Below, piece after piece: positions 19,586-28,784 of a stretch of 64,000 nt of DNA. A model generated the notes under the pieces. It was not told the origin of the DNA. It saw nothing but the letters and a program-made list of their open reading frames with translations, and did no database searches. Each line of letters opens with the position of its first letter. Position 1 is the first letter of the stretch. Both the position numbers and the translations under genes were made by a program. Origin of the DNA: Natrinema thermotolerans DSM 11552 (GTDB lineage: Archaea > Halobacteriota > Halobacteria > Halobacteriales > Natrialbaceae); contig AOIR01000042.1 in assembly GCA_000337115.1 (NCBI GenBank), positions 31,852 through 95,851 of the forward strand. The letters are read 5' to 3'.

Positions 19586-19848
19586 GAGTGATGCGCGCGG
19601 CGTTCTGGGTTGTCGTAGCAGTCGTCGCACTCCCAGTCGTACTGAACCCAGCCGCGTTACCAACAGCCGCGCTCCTCGTCGGTGTCCTCCTCGTGGCACG
19701 CTGGGTGCTGCGAGAGTGGTTGGATTTGAAGAAAAGCCGGGAGTTCGGTCGGGCGTCGCAGCATAACCCGCTCGATCTCGCTGACCGTGACACGTTGAAC
19801 GACCGGATGGACGGCACGCGAAGCGGTAACGACGGTGATTCGGAATAA
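19582..19848 (+). CDS. Small membrane protein with cytoplasmic tail
   Basis: An 88-residue protein with two hydrophobic segments (residues 7-22 and 27-43), the second ending in basic residues, followed by a hydrophilic 40-residue tail (ending GTRSGNDGDSE). It overlaps both neighbours by 1-4 bp. Unknown role within the membrane complex. Confidence 0.65.
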   Translation: MRVMRAAFWVVVAVVALPVVLNPAALPTAALLVGVLLVARWVLREWLDLKKSREFGRASQHNPLDLADRDTLNDRMDGTRSGNDGDSE

Positions 19849-20114
19849 TGGCAGCGTGGTTCATCGTCGGTGTAATCGCAGCTGCGGTCCTCGCCGGGAC
19901 AGCCGCGCATATGCGTCTCGGCAGCATGTCAGACACGATCTACACGACGTGGAGAGTCATTATGAGTGTCATGTGGCTCACGTCCGGGATCGCGCTCATC
20001 GTCGGCGGGTACGTCGTCGTTGGCGCTCTCGTTGTCGCGCTGTTCTGGTTCGTGCTCATCGGCGGGGTAGCGGACTTGTGGGGTACGGACTTCCGCCGGA
20101 AGCTCAACGGGTGA
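19848..20114 (+). CDS. Three-helix membrane protein
   Basis: An 88-residue very hydrophobic protein with about three membrane helices (residues 2-20, 36-55, 57-78). Its ATG overlaps the previous stop (TAATG). Unknown function; part of the structural operon. Confidence 0.65.
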   Translation: MAAWFIVGVIAAAVLAGTAAHMRLGSMSDTIYTTWRVIMSVMWLTSGIALIVGGYVVVGALVVALFWFVLIGGVADLWGTDFRRKLNG

Positions 20115-20124
20115 TTTTCTGAGT

Positions 20125-20235
20125 ATGAAACACGCACACAACGGGCTGGTGGCAGAGATTTACAAGATAGTTGTAACGCCCCCGGTGAATCTTACCAACC
20201 GCGGCGAGCGGCAGTGTTACGGGGTGTTACCGTGA
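20125..20235 (+). CDS. Possible 36-aa peptide
   Basis: A short ORF (MKHAHNGLVAEIYKIV...) whose TGA overlaps the GTG start of the following gene by four bases, the same arrangement seen throughout this operon. It includes the TTACCAAC motif at 20192. No homology can be claimed. Confidence 0.45.
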   Translation: MKHAHNGLVAEIYKIVVTPPVNLTNRGERQCYGVLP

Positions 20236-20462
20236 CACGGCGCGTCACGACGTCCGTGCAAACCGTCGGGGGGGAGGACTACCAGCAACTGTACCTGCCC
20301 GCCCGACTCTGCCGGGATTCGACTTACCCGCTCGCACCGGGTGGCGACGTGACCGTCGCAGTCGTGGCGGGTGTGCTGGTCGCCGGCCCGCAGCACGCCA
20401 TCGATGCGGTGGTTGACGCGGCGCGAGACGCCGCTCGGAACGCTGCAGGTGATAGCACATGA
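20232..20462 (+). CDS. Small AbrB-like beta protein
   Basis: A 76-residue protein from GTG 20232. The central LYLPARLCRDSTYPLAPGGD segment followed by a second beta pair resembles one AbrB/SpoVT unit, suggesting a DNA-binding or dimerising beta-barrel. It lies between membrane-protein genes with 4-bp overlaps. The assignment is tentative. Confidence 0.5.
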   Translation: MTRRVTTSVQTVGGEDYQQLYLPARLCRDSTYPLAPGGDVTVAVVAGVLVAGPQHAIDAVVDAARDAARNAAGDST

Positions 20463-21040
20463 CCACAGACAGAAACCGTTCAGACGGACGCACAGGCACG
20501 CAGACACCGCCGGGCGAATCACCGCACGGCTCCACAGTCGCGTACATCCGCTCGGAGCTCATCGAGACGCAGTTACTAATTCGAGACGACGATCTCCGTG
20601 ACCGCGTTGAGGCGTGGGTGCAAGAATCGTACGACGTCACGGAAGCCGACACAGCCGCCGAATACGTTGGTTCACGCCTCAACGGGTTACTGGCAGAGAA
20701 CGACATGTACCACTCCCCAGAAGTACGGCGGGGAGAGGACGCATTCCCCGCCGACTGCGAAGGCTGCCCGCATTACGGCAGTAGCTGCCCTGTCCTCCTC
20801 GATAACAACCGCGTCAAAGCACGCGAACGCCGGTTAACAGACGCTGATACGGAACGTGACGCTCGGGAGGTATTCCAGCGACAGGCGCGAGAGACCGGGT
20901 GTGTCGTAATCCCAGCACTCCTCGAAGAATGGGAGGCAAAACACTCAGACATGGTTCGGGAAGGGCACGAGTTACTAACCGAAGTGTCCGACCTGATCCA
21001 CACGACCGACGAAAACAGTGAGAACGGGGGTGAAGTGTAA
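20459..21040 (+). CDS. Cytoplasmic protein with zinc-knuckle-like cysteines
   Basis: A 193-residue acidic, mostly helical protein. A central CEGCPHYGSSC cluster (about residues 100-110) could bind zinc or an iron-sulfur centre with other residues. No signal or membrane segment. It overlaps both neighbours and may be a soluble partner of the membrane assembly. Confidence 0.6.
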   Translation: MTTDRNRSDGRTGTQTPPGESPHGSTVAYIRSELIETQLLIRDDDLRDRVEAWVQESYDVTEADTAAEYVGSRLNGLLAENDMYHSPEVRRGEDAFPADCEGCPHYGSSCPVLLDNNRVKARERRLTDADTERDAREVFQRQARETGCVVIPALLEEWEAKHSDMVREGHELLTEVSDLIHTTDENSENGGEV

Positions 21041-22065
21041 TGGTAGATGTACTGCAAATCACGCTTGCAATCGCTGTAATCGTCATTGTTGGCGTGAGCG
21101 TGTACGCCGCCGCTCGATGGGGTGTATTCCGCCCGAACGATACCAACGAACAGAGTGGGGAAGAACGGCACGAACTTTCCGTTCAAGACCGCCGGAAACA
21201 ATTCCGGATCCCGCTCCGCGGCCGGTACAAAGCCTACCCGCTCCCGTACCGCTTAGCTCTCACGGCGATCCTCGGTCTCGTTGGGCTCTTCGTGTTCTTG
21301 ACGCACCAGATGCTGCGCGTCGGTGCGGACCCGACCTCGTACCTCACCGTGGAGACGTACATCGTCGGTGCTGCGTTCGGCGGGATTATCGCAGGTGTGC
21401 GGGTGAAGCAGTGGTCTGACCGGCGTGTGCAGTGGTTGACGGTGATTTACGACGACGAAGTCGGTGACGAAGTTGTCGAACGGATCCCGTACATGGACAG
21501 CCGGACGAGCGTGTCTGACGGGCAACCGATAATCAAGGAATGCCATAAACAACGGTTCCTCGGGCTGTTCTGGCGGTTCCGACAAATCGCCGAACGCCGC
21601 GAATTACGTGGCGCGCGGAAAATCCCGGAAGACGTTATTGAACACCAAATCCCGGAACACGCCGTCACCGTCCCGTCCGGGTACGTCGTCCAAACGTCAC
21701 CGGACGGCGATCGTGTTATCGAGGGGCCAGGGAACCCGGAGATTACGTACAAATCACAGAATCAGCTGTCGAACGAGCGCGCGCAACAAATCCGCCGGAA
21801 AAACAACCAGTTGCAGACACGGATGGACGCGACGCAAGCGGAGAACGCGGAACTGCAGCGTGAGCTTGACAGGATGTACGAGAAGGTGCAGAACCGGGAG
21901 TACAACGAGCGTGAGGACTTCAAACAGGATTGGTTGACTGTTCTGAATTCCGCGCAAGGAATCGCCGGCGGCCCTGCCCCTGGCGCGGGTGGTGGGCAAC
22001 TCGGGCCCGGTGACGTCGAACCAGGCGACGATCAGCAGGACGGCAGTGGAGGTGAGTCACGATAA
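21040..22065 (+). CDS. Membrane-anchored coiled-coil protein
   Basis: A 341-residue protein with an N-terminal membrane helix (residues 4-25) and a second hydrophobic pair near residues 68-110, then a soluble domain and a coiled coil (about 250-300, QQIRRKNNQLQTRMDATQAE onward). The Gly/Pro/Asp-rich tail is probably disordered. The topology suits a scaffold linking the membrane to cytoplasmic factors such as the ATPase at 25001. Confidence 0.65.
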   Translation: MVDVLQITLAIAVIVIVGVSVYAAARWGVFRPNDTNEQSGEERHELSVQDRRKQFRIPLRGRYKAYPLPYRLALTAILGLVGLFVFLTHQMLRVGADPTSYLTVETYIVGAAFGGIIAGVRVKQWSDRRVQWLTVIYDDEVGDEVVERIPYMDSRTSVSDGQPIIKECHKQRFLGLFWRFRQIAERRELRGARKIPEDVIEHQIPEHAVTVPSGYVVQTSPDGDRVIEGPGNPEITYKSQNQLSNERAQQIRRKNNQLQTRMDATQAENAELQRELDRMYEKVQNREYNEREDFKQDWLTVLNSAQGIAGGPAPGAGGGQLGPGDVEPGDDQQDGSGGESR

Positions 22066-22067
22066 CA

Positions 22068-23399
22068 ATGCTAAACGTTACTAACGGTGGTCGGGTGCCG
22101 CGTGCAGCGGCCGTGTTCGTCGCAGCACTCCTCGTGCTGACGGCGATTGCAGGCGGTGCAGGCGTCGCTGCAGCCGCTCCCGACAACACCACGACCACGA
22201 CACCGGACGAGAACAGCACGACAACAACACCGGCCGATGGAAGCGATAACGAGACGAGTACACCGGCAACAGGGAACGAGACGAACGCTACCAACGTCAC
22301 GGACGATGGGACAGTAATCCGGCTCTTCCCCGTCAGTCTAGGCGAGGACTGGCTAACCGTCGAGCAAGCCAGTGAAACAACGTACAACACGAGCGGTCCG
22401 TTCGTCGTCTTCGAAACCCCGGACCCGGTGAAGCACGTTTCGATCCGGCAACCAGGCGCGTCAGCGGAGGTTGTCGGTGACCGAAGCATCCGCGTTGAAT
22501 ACCAAGACGACGCCGCACCCCCAGGGAAACAGTCGCTGTACACGATGGAAATCGTGCTGCAGAACGGGAAGAGCGGTGTCGTGGACCTGTACGCCGAGAA
22601 AACATCCGTCACCGTCTCTGACGGAGACATGCAGCAGTACCGCGGGATTATCCTGCGGATGCTTGACGACGCAGAGTCGAGCGGGTACGAACGGTCTCCG
22701 GACGGCTTGCAGAACCGGTGGGACGACCTGCTGAACAAGGAGGAAGTGTACGAGTCCCTGTTCATGGAACAGGCACAACGCGCGGTTATGTGGGTTGTTG
22801 CCGGTGCGACGAACCCGGTCGTGATTGGTGGTGTGCTCCTCTTCCTCATCACCGGTAGCGCGTGGCTCCTCCGGAAATACGGCGCTATGCTGCGTGTCCT
22901 GTCCGAAGACCCCGGACGCGTCCGGCGAATGCGGCGGGAAATGAACGCGTCGTACAATGAAGACCAGCGAACCGCTGCAGACACGAAGCTCCGTGAAATC
23001 GATGGGATCGGGCTCATGGGTGAAGTGTACTGGAAGGACGCGTACGGCGTCACAACGCTCGTTGAGCTCGCTGAACTCTTCCGTGGAGAGTTACCAACGC
23101 AGGCGCAGAACGGTGACATTGAGAAAATCGGCGGGACTGGCGGGTTAGAAGCCGCGACAATCGAGCAATCGTGGCTCGAACGCGTCGCACGACCCGGACG
23201 TCTACCAAGCGTGGATATCGCACTCAGCCACGGTGAGAAAGCCATGCATCGCCTCATGACCGAACACGGCATGGGGCACATCTACCGCGACACGTACGAC
23301 GACATCGACCGTATGTTGGACGAACTGGACGAATCCAAACAGTTCGGTGGACTGCAAGGAGGCGGTGCAGGTGGCGCGGCAGTCGGAGGTGACGACTAA
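22068..23399 (+). CDS. Type-I-like membrane protein with HhH-like cytoplasmic domain
   Basis: A 443-residue protein: signal peptide (VFVAALLVLTAIAGGAGVAA), a Thr/Asn-rich stalk likely to be glycosylated, an extracellular domain (about 85-235), one membrane helix (about 244-268) and a cytoplasmic half. That half contains LREIDGIGLMGEVYWKDAY, resembling a helix-hairpin-helix. A protein with an outside domain and an inside nucleic-acid-like domain would suit coupling of DNA to an envelope or export complex; this is inference. Confidence 0.65.
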   Translation: MLNVTNGGRVPRAAAVFVAALLVLTAIAGGAGVAAAAPDNTTTTTPDENSTTTTPADGSDNETSTPATGNETNATNVTDDGTVIRLFPVSLGEDWLTVEQASETTYNTSGPFVVFETPDPVKHVSIRQPGASAEVVGDRSIRVEYQDDAAPPGKQSLYTMEIVLQNGKSGVVDLYAEKTSVTVSDGDMQQYRGIILRMLDDAESSGYERSPDGLQNRWDDLLNKEEVYESLFMEQAQRAVMWVVAGATNPVVIGGVLLFLITGSAWLLRKYGAMLRVLSEDPGRVRRMRREMNASYNEDQRTAADTKLREIDGIGLMGEVYWKDAYGVTTLVELAELFRGELPTQAQNGDIEKIGGTGGLEAATIEQSWLERVARPGRLPSVDIALSHGEKAMHRLMTEHGMGHIYRDTYDDIDRMLDELDESKQFGGLQGGGAGGAAVGGDD

Positions 23400-23401
23400 C
23401 C

Positions 23402-24934
23402 ATGCCACGACTCACGAGACTCGCTGAGACAGTGTTATCACTCGTTCCCGGCCGCGTCCGGCGGTGGGTTATCGGGCGTGGGCCGGGACGGCAGACGGAA
23501 GGTGTGTTGTGGTTACTAATCGCCGGGAGTGCAGGCGCGGCAGTCGCGGCCGCGATTGCAGTCCTCACCGGTGGCATCAACCCGCAAGCGTCACCGTCAC
23601 CGATCGTTCGATTTGGCTTGGAGGTCACGACGTCCACGTGGACGTACGTCGTCGTGTTACTGGTCGTCGGGAAGTTCGTTCTGACCGGGCGTGACCGGCT
23701 GAAAGCGAAGAAAGCGGAATCCGTGACGGGCGTGCCAGCGCAGACGGTCCTTCGATTGGCCGCGGAGGTGCGGACGCCCGCGGATGCAGCGCGAGCGGTC
23801 GTTCGAAGTGACGACGACGTACAGGATGCGCGTGAAGCAATCGACCGGACTATCGAGGCCGGGGAAGACGATGTTGTGGGCGTGAACCCCGGGGTAAACG
23901 ACGATACTGACGAAGGAAAAACCGGGTTTGAGTGGGGTCACGATACCGTGAACCCGGAACCCGTCGAAAACAATGGTGACGGCGAAAACGCTACCAACGA
24001 CACGGACGACGGTGAGGAACTCGGGTTCATTGAGCTCTTCAAAATGTGGCGGATGGACACCGCCGCCGCGCTCAACAAGGACGATTGGGCGTGGCACTTC
24101 GCCGTGCCGGTCGTGGCGATCGTCGCGGCGGCTGTCGTCGCCCTGCAACTCTGGCTGCACCCCATCGTGTATGTCGGACTGGCCGGTCTCGGTGCGTTCG
24201 TCGGGGGTCTCAACCTGATCCGCGTGCGCCGGAAGCGACTGCGGCGGCTTGATTCCCTGCGGACGGAACGCACGACCCCGTCCGTGGACATGGTGTCCGT
24301 GCTGGTGAAGACGGTGGACACGCGGTCCATGACGCTGTACGTCGCGTGGGTTGGCGGGCACCGGTACGCGTCCACTGACCGAGCAGAATTCGTTGACGGT
24401 GTCGCTAAACGCGGTCTGCAGTACGCTCGCGGTGACGACGTCGCCCCGTCGATTATGGAGCACTACGTGGAGGAGCTCGCGTCACTCCGCCCGGACCTCG
24501 CGGCGTACCGGGATTTCGAGGAGTACCGGACGGCGCAGGACCTCGTGGACGTGGTGCGTGAGAACGGCCTGGTTCCGCGTGAGAAACTCATCGAGGAGAC
24601 CGTCCAGTACGGCTCCGGCGGGCGGCTGTGGGACCCCGAACAGGCGTTCGGACATGACCCGTCAATCGTGACGGATATGTACCTGATGCTCGTGCCGGAA
24701 GTGCTCGTGCAGGAATCAGTCGAAATTACCAACACGCAAGGTGAGACGCGTGACGTTCCGGCTGTTCGGATGCGTGACGACCCGCTCCCGCACGACTTAG
24801 CAGACGTTCGAGCGCGGTTCAGCAGCGTGTACTCGAACTATAACACCGGGGGAGAACGGTACAACGTCCCGGACCCGGAGACGCCGGACGGCCCGGCTGT
24901 CCGCGTGTCACAAGCCACCGTCTCAGACGACTAA
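23402..24934 (+). CDS. Polytopic membrane protein with large cytoplasmic domain
   Basis: A 510-residue protein with two membrane segments near residues 36-60 and 78-97, an acidic cytoplasmic loop, another pair near 235-275, and a C-terminal soluble domain of about 235 residues. Last gene of the structural operon, 66 bp before the ATPase. No family recognised. It could be the membrane platform on which the ATPase works. Confidence 0.65.
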   Translation: MPRLTRLAETVLSLVPGRVRRWVIGRGPGRQTEGVLWLLIAGSAGAAVAAAIAVLTGGINPQASPSPIVRFGLEVTTSTWTYVVVLLVVGKFVLTGRDRLKAKKAESVTGVPAQTVLRLAAEVRTPADAARAVVRSDDDVQDAREAIDRTIEAGEDDVVGVNPGVNDDTDEGKTGFEWGHDTVNPEPVENNGDGENATNDTDDGEELGFIELFKMWRMDTAAALNKDDWAWHFAVPVVAIVAAAVVALQLWLHPIVYVGLAGLGAFVGGLNLIRVRRKRLRRLDSLRTERTTPSVDMVSVLVKTVDTRSMTLYVAWVGGHRYASTDRAEFVDGVAKRGLQYARGDDVAPSIMEHYVEELASLRPDLAAYRDFEEYRTAQDLVDVVRENGLVPREKLIEETVQYGSGGRLWDPEQAFGHDPSIVTDMYLMLVPEVLVQESVEITNTQGETRDVPAVRMRDDPLPHDLADVRARFSSVYSNYNTGGERYNVPDPETPDGPAVRVSQATVSDD

Positions 24935-24954
24935 CCCCTCGTTTTCACGACGAA

Positions 24955-24992
24955 CGTATCTCTCACCCACCCGTCAGGGCGGTGTTACTGTA
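24955..24992 (+). promoter_or_regulatory. Element-type promoter copy before the ATPase
   Basis: CGTATCTCTCACCCAC with TTACTGTA 28 bp after TATCT; the GTG start at 25001 is 44 bp away. A slightly diverged copy of the repeated promoter module. Confidence 0.55.
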
Positions 24993-25000
24993 ATTACACT

Positions 25001-27397
25001 GTGAGTTACGACCACCTACAACCCGACGACAACGACCCGACTGAGGAAGTGGCGCGGAACAGCATCGAGAAACGGGTACGTGACGTAGAACTTGACCGTG
25101 AACGGCAGCGTGAGGCGCGAATCAACGATCTCGTCAAGCAAATCGAGGTAGCGCTCGGTGGGAACACGTCGGCGGAAGCGGAAGCAACAGACGGTGACGA
25201 GAACGACGGGGAACTCTGGGGTGACAAGAACGCCGCAGAGTTACTAACAGAACTCGGTGCGCTCCTCGATGAGATTGACGACGTGAAAACCGTCGTTCGC
25301 GGCGGAGGTGTCACGCAACACGTCGCTATACTCTGGCAACAATACCGTCGACGCCGCCGACGCGGGATGCAAGTCGCCGACCTCGTCCAAGAACACGGAG
25401 TGTACTCCGCAGTCGCGGGTGCTGTCGGTGTCTTCGGGTCATACGGCGACCAGTCCGGGTACGCCCCGGTACGGTTAGAAGCATTGGATATCCCTGGCGC
25501 ATCCAGCCGCGTGGCAGACGGCGAGCAAACCGAGATCGCACGGCGACGTGTCGGTGCAAGCGACCCAACCGATCTGGAAGACCGTGCAGTCACACTCCCA
25601 CTCCGCGACGCCCGGCACATACTCGTTGTCGCTGACCCCAGGCAGGGGAAGGATTCCACGATATGCCGAATCGCCGGGAATCTCAAAGATGAGCACGGGT
25701 ACAAGTGGATTAGCCTGTACGACGACGGGCGGAACGAGAACCGGATGATCCACATCCCATCAGACGACGAGAACATCCACGACTCACTCGACCAATTCAA
25801 CCAGGCACCGAAAGGGTACGAAACAGACGTATTCGTCCCTGCGACCGACCTGCCCGACGAACTCCCCGACAATCACACGCCGTTCAGCGTGTCTGTAGAC
25901 GACCTCACACCGGATATCCTATCCTGGCTCGCAGGCATCAAACCAGGCGGGCAAACCGAACAACGCTTGTCACAAGCCCTGCAAGCCGTGCAGAACGGAA
26001 CCGGGGAGGTAAGCGAGCTCATCACGCAACTCAGAACGTACGCTGAGGAAACAACCGCCCGCGTCACTGTCAGCGAACCCGCGCAGTCACCCGAAGATGG
26101 GAGTGACGATGTTGAGTACGAAGAGTACGAAATGAGCGAGGACACGGTGTTGGAAAACATCGTGGAATCACTCACAATCGCTGCAGGACAAGGCATCATC
26201 CGTGACCGTGGCGCGGGAACCAACATCGACATGCATGATGTGCTCGCGGACCAGGACCGCGTCGCCGCTCTGAACGCGAATCACGTCGATGACGGGTTGA
26301 AACACTTGTGCGTGCTGGTTTGGTTAGCGTTAATCTGGGACGCACGGGGTGACGACCCGTCGCTCCCCCGGGTCGCTGTCGAATGCCGTGAAATCAAAGC
26401 GCTTGCGCCGTCCAAAAACAAGAACAGCCGGTACTCGTCAATCACTAACGGTCTACATCAAGTCCTGTATTTGTACACGACACAAGGCTCAGCCCGCCGG
26501 ATTATGCTTCTCGCGTCAGTGCAGAAAGTCACTGATTTCGAAAAGAGCCTCCGGTCGAACATGGATATCAACATCCTGTTGAAAATCAAAGGTGAGAAAA
26601 TCAATGCGATTCAATGGTCGTTCACCCCCGACGAACGGCATAAACTCCGGAATATGCCGACTGGATGGGGGATGATCGCCGGTGGCGGGGAGGAAGACGG
26701 ACGCCCAGAGAAAGTCTACCCGATCAATTTCTGCGGTGCGCGCTGCGGGCTCTCCTACGGTGACTTGACGTGGAAAGACCGGTATGGAGTCGCGTCCGGG
26801 TGGCGCGTCGCATACCGTGGTGAAAACGACATGGATGAACTCCCCCGAGCGTACGACGACCCACCAACAGGTGGGGAAGATGAACTGACTGAGTACATCA
26901 ACGGGCACGGGGACCGTGTCACGGCCGATGAGAACCCGTTAGAACCGGGGGACTGGTACCTGACGCCTGGGGATGTTACCGGGTACGATTCGGTAGACGA
27001 CGCACTCAGCGACCGTATGCGGGATGGGATGCCTGGGGTTGTGAAGCTCCACGACCCGGGTGAAGGCGTTGAAGAAGTGTCCTTCGACCTATTGAGTCAA
27101 GCAGAACGTGAGGAACGCCAGTTAGACGACGTGGACATCCCTGCCGCGCTCGAAACGTGGCTGGAGCACGAAGACAAAATCGAACGCTGGGTGACTGTCC
27201 TCTCCACGATCGAGGACGACCACCCGTCAAGTCTCCGCGACCTGTCTGATGCAGCTGGTGTCGCCCGGTCTACCATCACGGACGACGCAGACCGGCCTGT
27301 CGGCGCGTGCTGGCAGAAGCGGGACGGGGAGTACACATTGACGGCGCTCGGACGGAAGGCCTTAGAACAGGACTGGACGGCCCTTACGCGGGCGTGA
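25001..27397 (+). CDS. FtsK/HerA-like DNA-translocase ATPase with winged-helix tail
   Basis: A 798-residue protein from GTG 25001. Walker A is DPRQGKDST (about residues 211-219); a Walker-B-like strand is PRVAVECREI (about 452) and a sensor-like MLLASVQK follows (about 502), the order seen in FtsK/HerA/VirD4 ATPases. The N-terminal 100 residues are helical. The last 70 residues look like a winged helix (SLRDLSDAAGVARSTI then EYTLTALGRKAL). Family members pump DNA in packaging, conjugation or segregation. Placed right after the membrane operon, it is the best candidate for moving the element DNA. Confidence 0.75.
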   Translation: MSYDHLQPDDNDPTEEVARNSIEKRVRDVELDRERQREARINDLVKQIEVALGGNTSAEAEATDGDENDGELWGDKNAAELLTELGALLDEIDDVKTVVRGGGVTQHVAILWQQYRRRRRRGMQVADLVQEHGVYSAVAGAVGVFGSYGDQSGYAPVRLEALDIPGASSRVADGEQTEIARRRVGASDPTDLEDRAVTLPLRDARHILVVADPRQGKDSTICRIAGNLKDEHGYKWISLYDDGRNENRMIHIPSDDENIHDSLDQFNQAPKGYETDVFVPATDLPDELPDNHTPFSVSVDDLTPDILSWLAGIKPGGQTEQRLSQALQAVQNGTGEVSELITQLRTYAEETTARVTVSEPAQSPEDGSDDVEYEEYEMSEDTVLENIVESLTIAAGQGIIRDRGAGTNIDMHDVLADQDRVAALNANHVDDGLKHLCVLVWLALIWDARGDDPSLPRVAVECREIKALAPSKNKNSRYSSITNGLHQVLYLYTTQGSARRIMLLASVQKVTDFEKSLRSNMDINILLKIKGEKINAIQWSFTPDERHKLRNMPTGWGMIAGGGEEDGRPEKVYPINFCGARCGLSYGDLTWKDRYGVASGWRVAYRGENDMDELPRAYDDPPTGGEDELTEYINGHGDRVTADENPLEPGDWYLTPGDVTGYDSVDDALSDRMRDGMPGVVKLHDPGEGVEEVSFDLLSQAEREERQLDDVDIPAALETWLEHEDKIERWVTVLSTIEDDHPSSLRDLSDAAGVARSTITDDADRPVGACWQKRDGEYTLTALGRKALEQDWTALTRA

Positions 27398-27650
27398 CCC
27401 TTCGGCCGGACACCCCGGAACCGTTGAACCGGAGTGGCTTAGCAGGGTGACTCGCCGAATCGCCGCGCTCCCGAATCAAATTTTACAGCTGGGATTTTGA
27501 ACCGCGCCAACGCACGCGCGCGTACCCTACTGCTTACGTCGTACACCGCACTCCCGTTCGGACGCGGACACGCAGTGGCAAAACCCGGTGACAGCGTAGG
27601 GATTCACGGTGTCCGGACGCCGCGGACACGCCTCGGACGCTCGGACACGC
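27398..27650. other. Intergenic, no gene seen
   Basis: The gap between the convergent ATPase and repressor genes. It contains one T-rich stretch (AAATTTTAC, about 27478) that could help terminate either transcript. ORFs here are shadows. Confidence 0.5.
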
Positions 27651-27905
27651 TCACTCCTCTTCGACTGCAGCGATCCCATCAGGTGTTATCTCGTACAATC
27701 CACGAGCGAGTTTTCGAACGTGACCGCCGGCCTGCAGGACGTTCAACCGGTCAATCACATGCTGTCCGCTGTAATCCGTCCGGTCGGCGACCCGGCTCGG
27801 ATTGTCACGGCCCCACGGCTCACCTTGCTCGCGCCCATCGAGCAACGCGTTCAGGATTGCTTCATCAACCGGGCGTAAGCGTTCTTCATCATTGTCTGCG
27901 GGCAT
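27651..27905 (-). CDS. PhiH1-repressor-like winged-helix protein
   Basis: An 84-residue protein with a winged helix: DEAILNALLDGREQG, VADRTDYSGQHVIDRLNVLQ (recognition helix) and a wing ending LARGLYEITPDG. This matches the phage-phiH1-repressor-like family common in haloarchaea. An A/T-rich TATA box (ATATAA, about 27931-27937) lies 28-30 bp before the ATG, implying a leaderless mRNA. It faces the palindromic repeat at 27981, a possible operator. Confidence 0.75.
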   Translation of the reverse strand: MPADNDEERLRPVDEAILNALLDGREQGEPWGRDNPSRVADRTDYSGQHVIDRLNVLQAGGHVRKLARGLYEITPDGIAAVEEE

Positions 27906-27980
27906 ACTCCTATGTACGTGTGTTGGACAGTTATATCTGATTAAACTCGGACGTCGGCCTACACCAATCGTTCTTGTCTC

Positions 27981-28143
27981 TTTTTCGTACTGTGTAATAC
28001 GGGTTCTGAGTTTTTTCGGAGAGACACCCTACACACCTTTATATGTTTTAAGTGAGGGTGGGTAGAGATGCACTTAAAGAATAAAAAGGGGTGTAGGGTG
28101 GGTTCGGCTCAATTCTGAGAACCCGTATTAGAGTATAGACCGG
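27981..28143. repeat. 163-bp inverted-arm repeat, copy 1
   Basis: Nearly identical to 52048-52210. Each copy has two inverted arms of about 60 bp, running from TAATACGGGTTCT at the ends through CACCCTACAC to TTTAAGTG at the centre. Each arm contains an A/T-rich box, giving a symmetric structure that could serve as two facing promoters, an origin or a non-autonomous transposable element (MITE). Confidence 0.85.
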
Positions 28144-28153
28144 AACCACGCTG

Positions 28154-28195
28154 AGTATCTGTCACCGACCACGCCCCACGCAGTACGTTGAGGTA
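28154..28195 (+). promoter_or_regulatory. Element-type promoter, partial copy
   Basis: TATCTGTCACC at 28156 is 39 bp before the ATG at 28195, the standard spacing, but no TTACYAAY box lies between. Confidence 0.55.
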
Positions 28196-28353
28196 TGCAA
28201 TTCGACGCGACCGTAACGTGGGCGTTAATCGGAGTGATTGTGACTGTGATGTTGCTGATTGGCGCGGTTTTCGCTGTGATGGTGTTGCAAGCAGCGCAGG
28301 ACGTGTCTTTGACACCAGGGACGGCAGCGACGTTGGGTTCAGGACTTGTCTGA
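28195..28353 (+). CDS. 52-aa single-span membrane protein
   Basis: An ORF giving one strong membrane helix (residues 9-32, WALIGVIVTVMLLIGAVF) with a short acidic tail. The ATG is 39 bp downstream of a TATCTGTCACC box, the element spacing, which supports it being a real gene. Function unknown. Confidence 0.6.
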   Translation: MQFDATVTWALIGVIVTVMLLIGAVFAVMVLQAAQDVSLTPGTAATLGSGLV

Positions 28354-28403
28354 GAGAGTTGGCTTGGATAAAGATTAATACCCTTCAACCGTTACTGTGA
28401 GAC

Positions 28404-28784
28404 ATGAGCACACACGCTCCGAACGACGCAACGCTCGATAACCAACCTCCGGGTAACACTGACGTGAACCCACAGCCAGCGCCTGAATCGTCGCCGGTGA
28501 CGTCCACTGCGACAACGCTCGATCTGTCAGCGCGTGAGGCAGCTGCAGTCCGCGCAGCGTTAGAGGAGAGTCGCGCACACCACGCCCGACACCCCGGTGA
28601 CGATCGTGACCCGTGGAGAGACGATTCGTTCACCTGGATCAAGCTCAAAGTGCAACGGTCGCGTGGCCGGCCGGTCGAGCTCACCGGTGAAGAAGTGGAG
28701 TTCCTCCGGCTATGCCTATCGGCGCAGTGTGACGTGTCGAACGGGCCAACGAGTGCGGCGGAGGCTGTTCTCAATCGATTGTAG
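28404..28784 (+). CDS. Hypothetical protein
   Basis: A 126-residue soluble protein: a disordered Pro/Thr-rich start, then helices containing AREAAAVRAALEESRAHH and ELTGEEVEFLRLCLSAQC. No domain recognised. An A/T-rich box (GATTAATAC, about 28373) is about 28 bp before the ATG, so the mRNA is probably leaderless. Confidence 0.65.
   Translation: MSTHAPNDATLDNQPPGNTDVNPQPAPESSPVTSTATTLDLSAREAAAVRAALEESRAHHARHPGDDRDPWRDDSFTWIKLKVQRSRGRPVELTGEEVEFLRLCLSAQCDVSNGPTSAAEAVLNRL

Noticed and set aside
27497-27940. Plus-strand ORFs at 27497-27940
   Set aside because: Shadow of the minus-strand winged-helix gene, which has a TATA box at the right distance and a recognisable fold.
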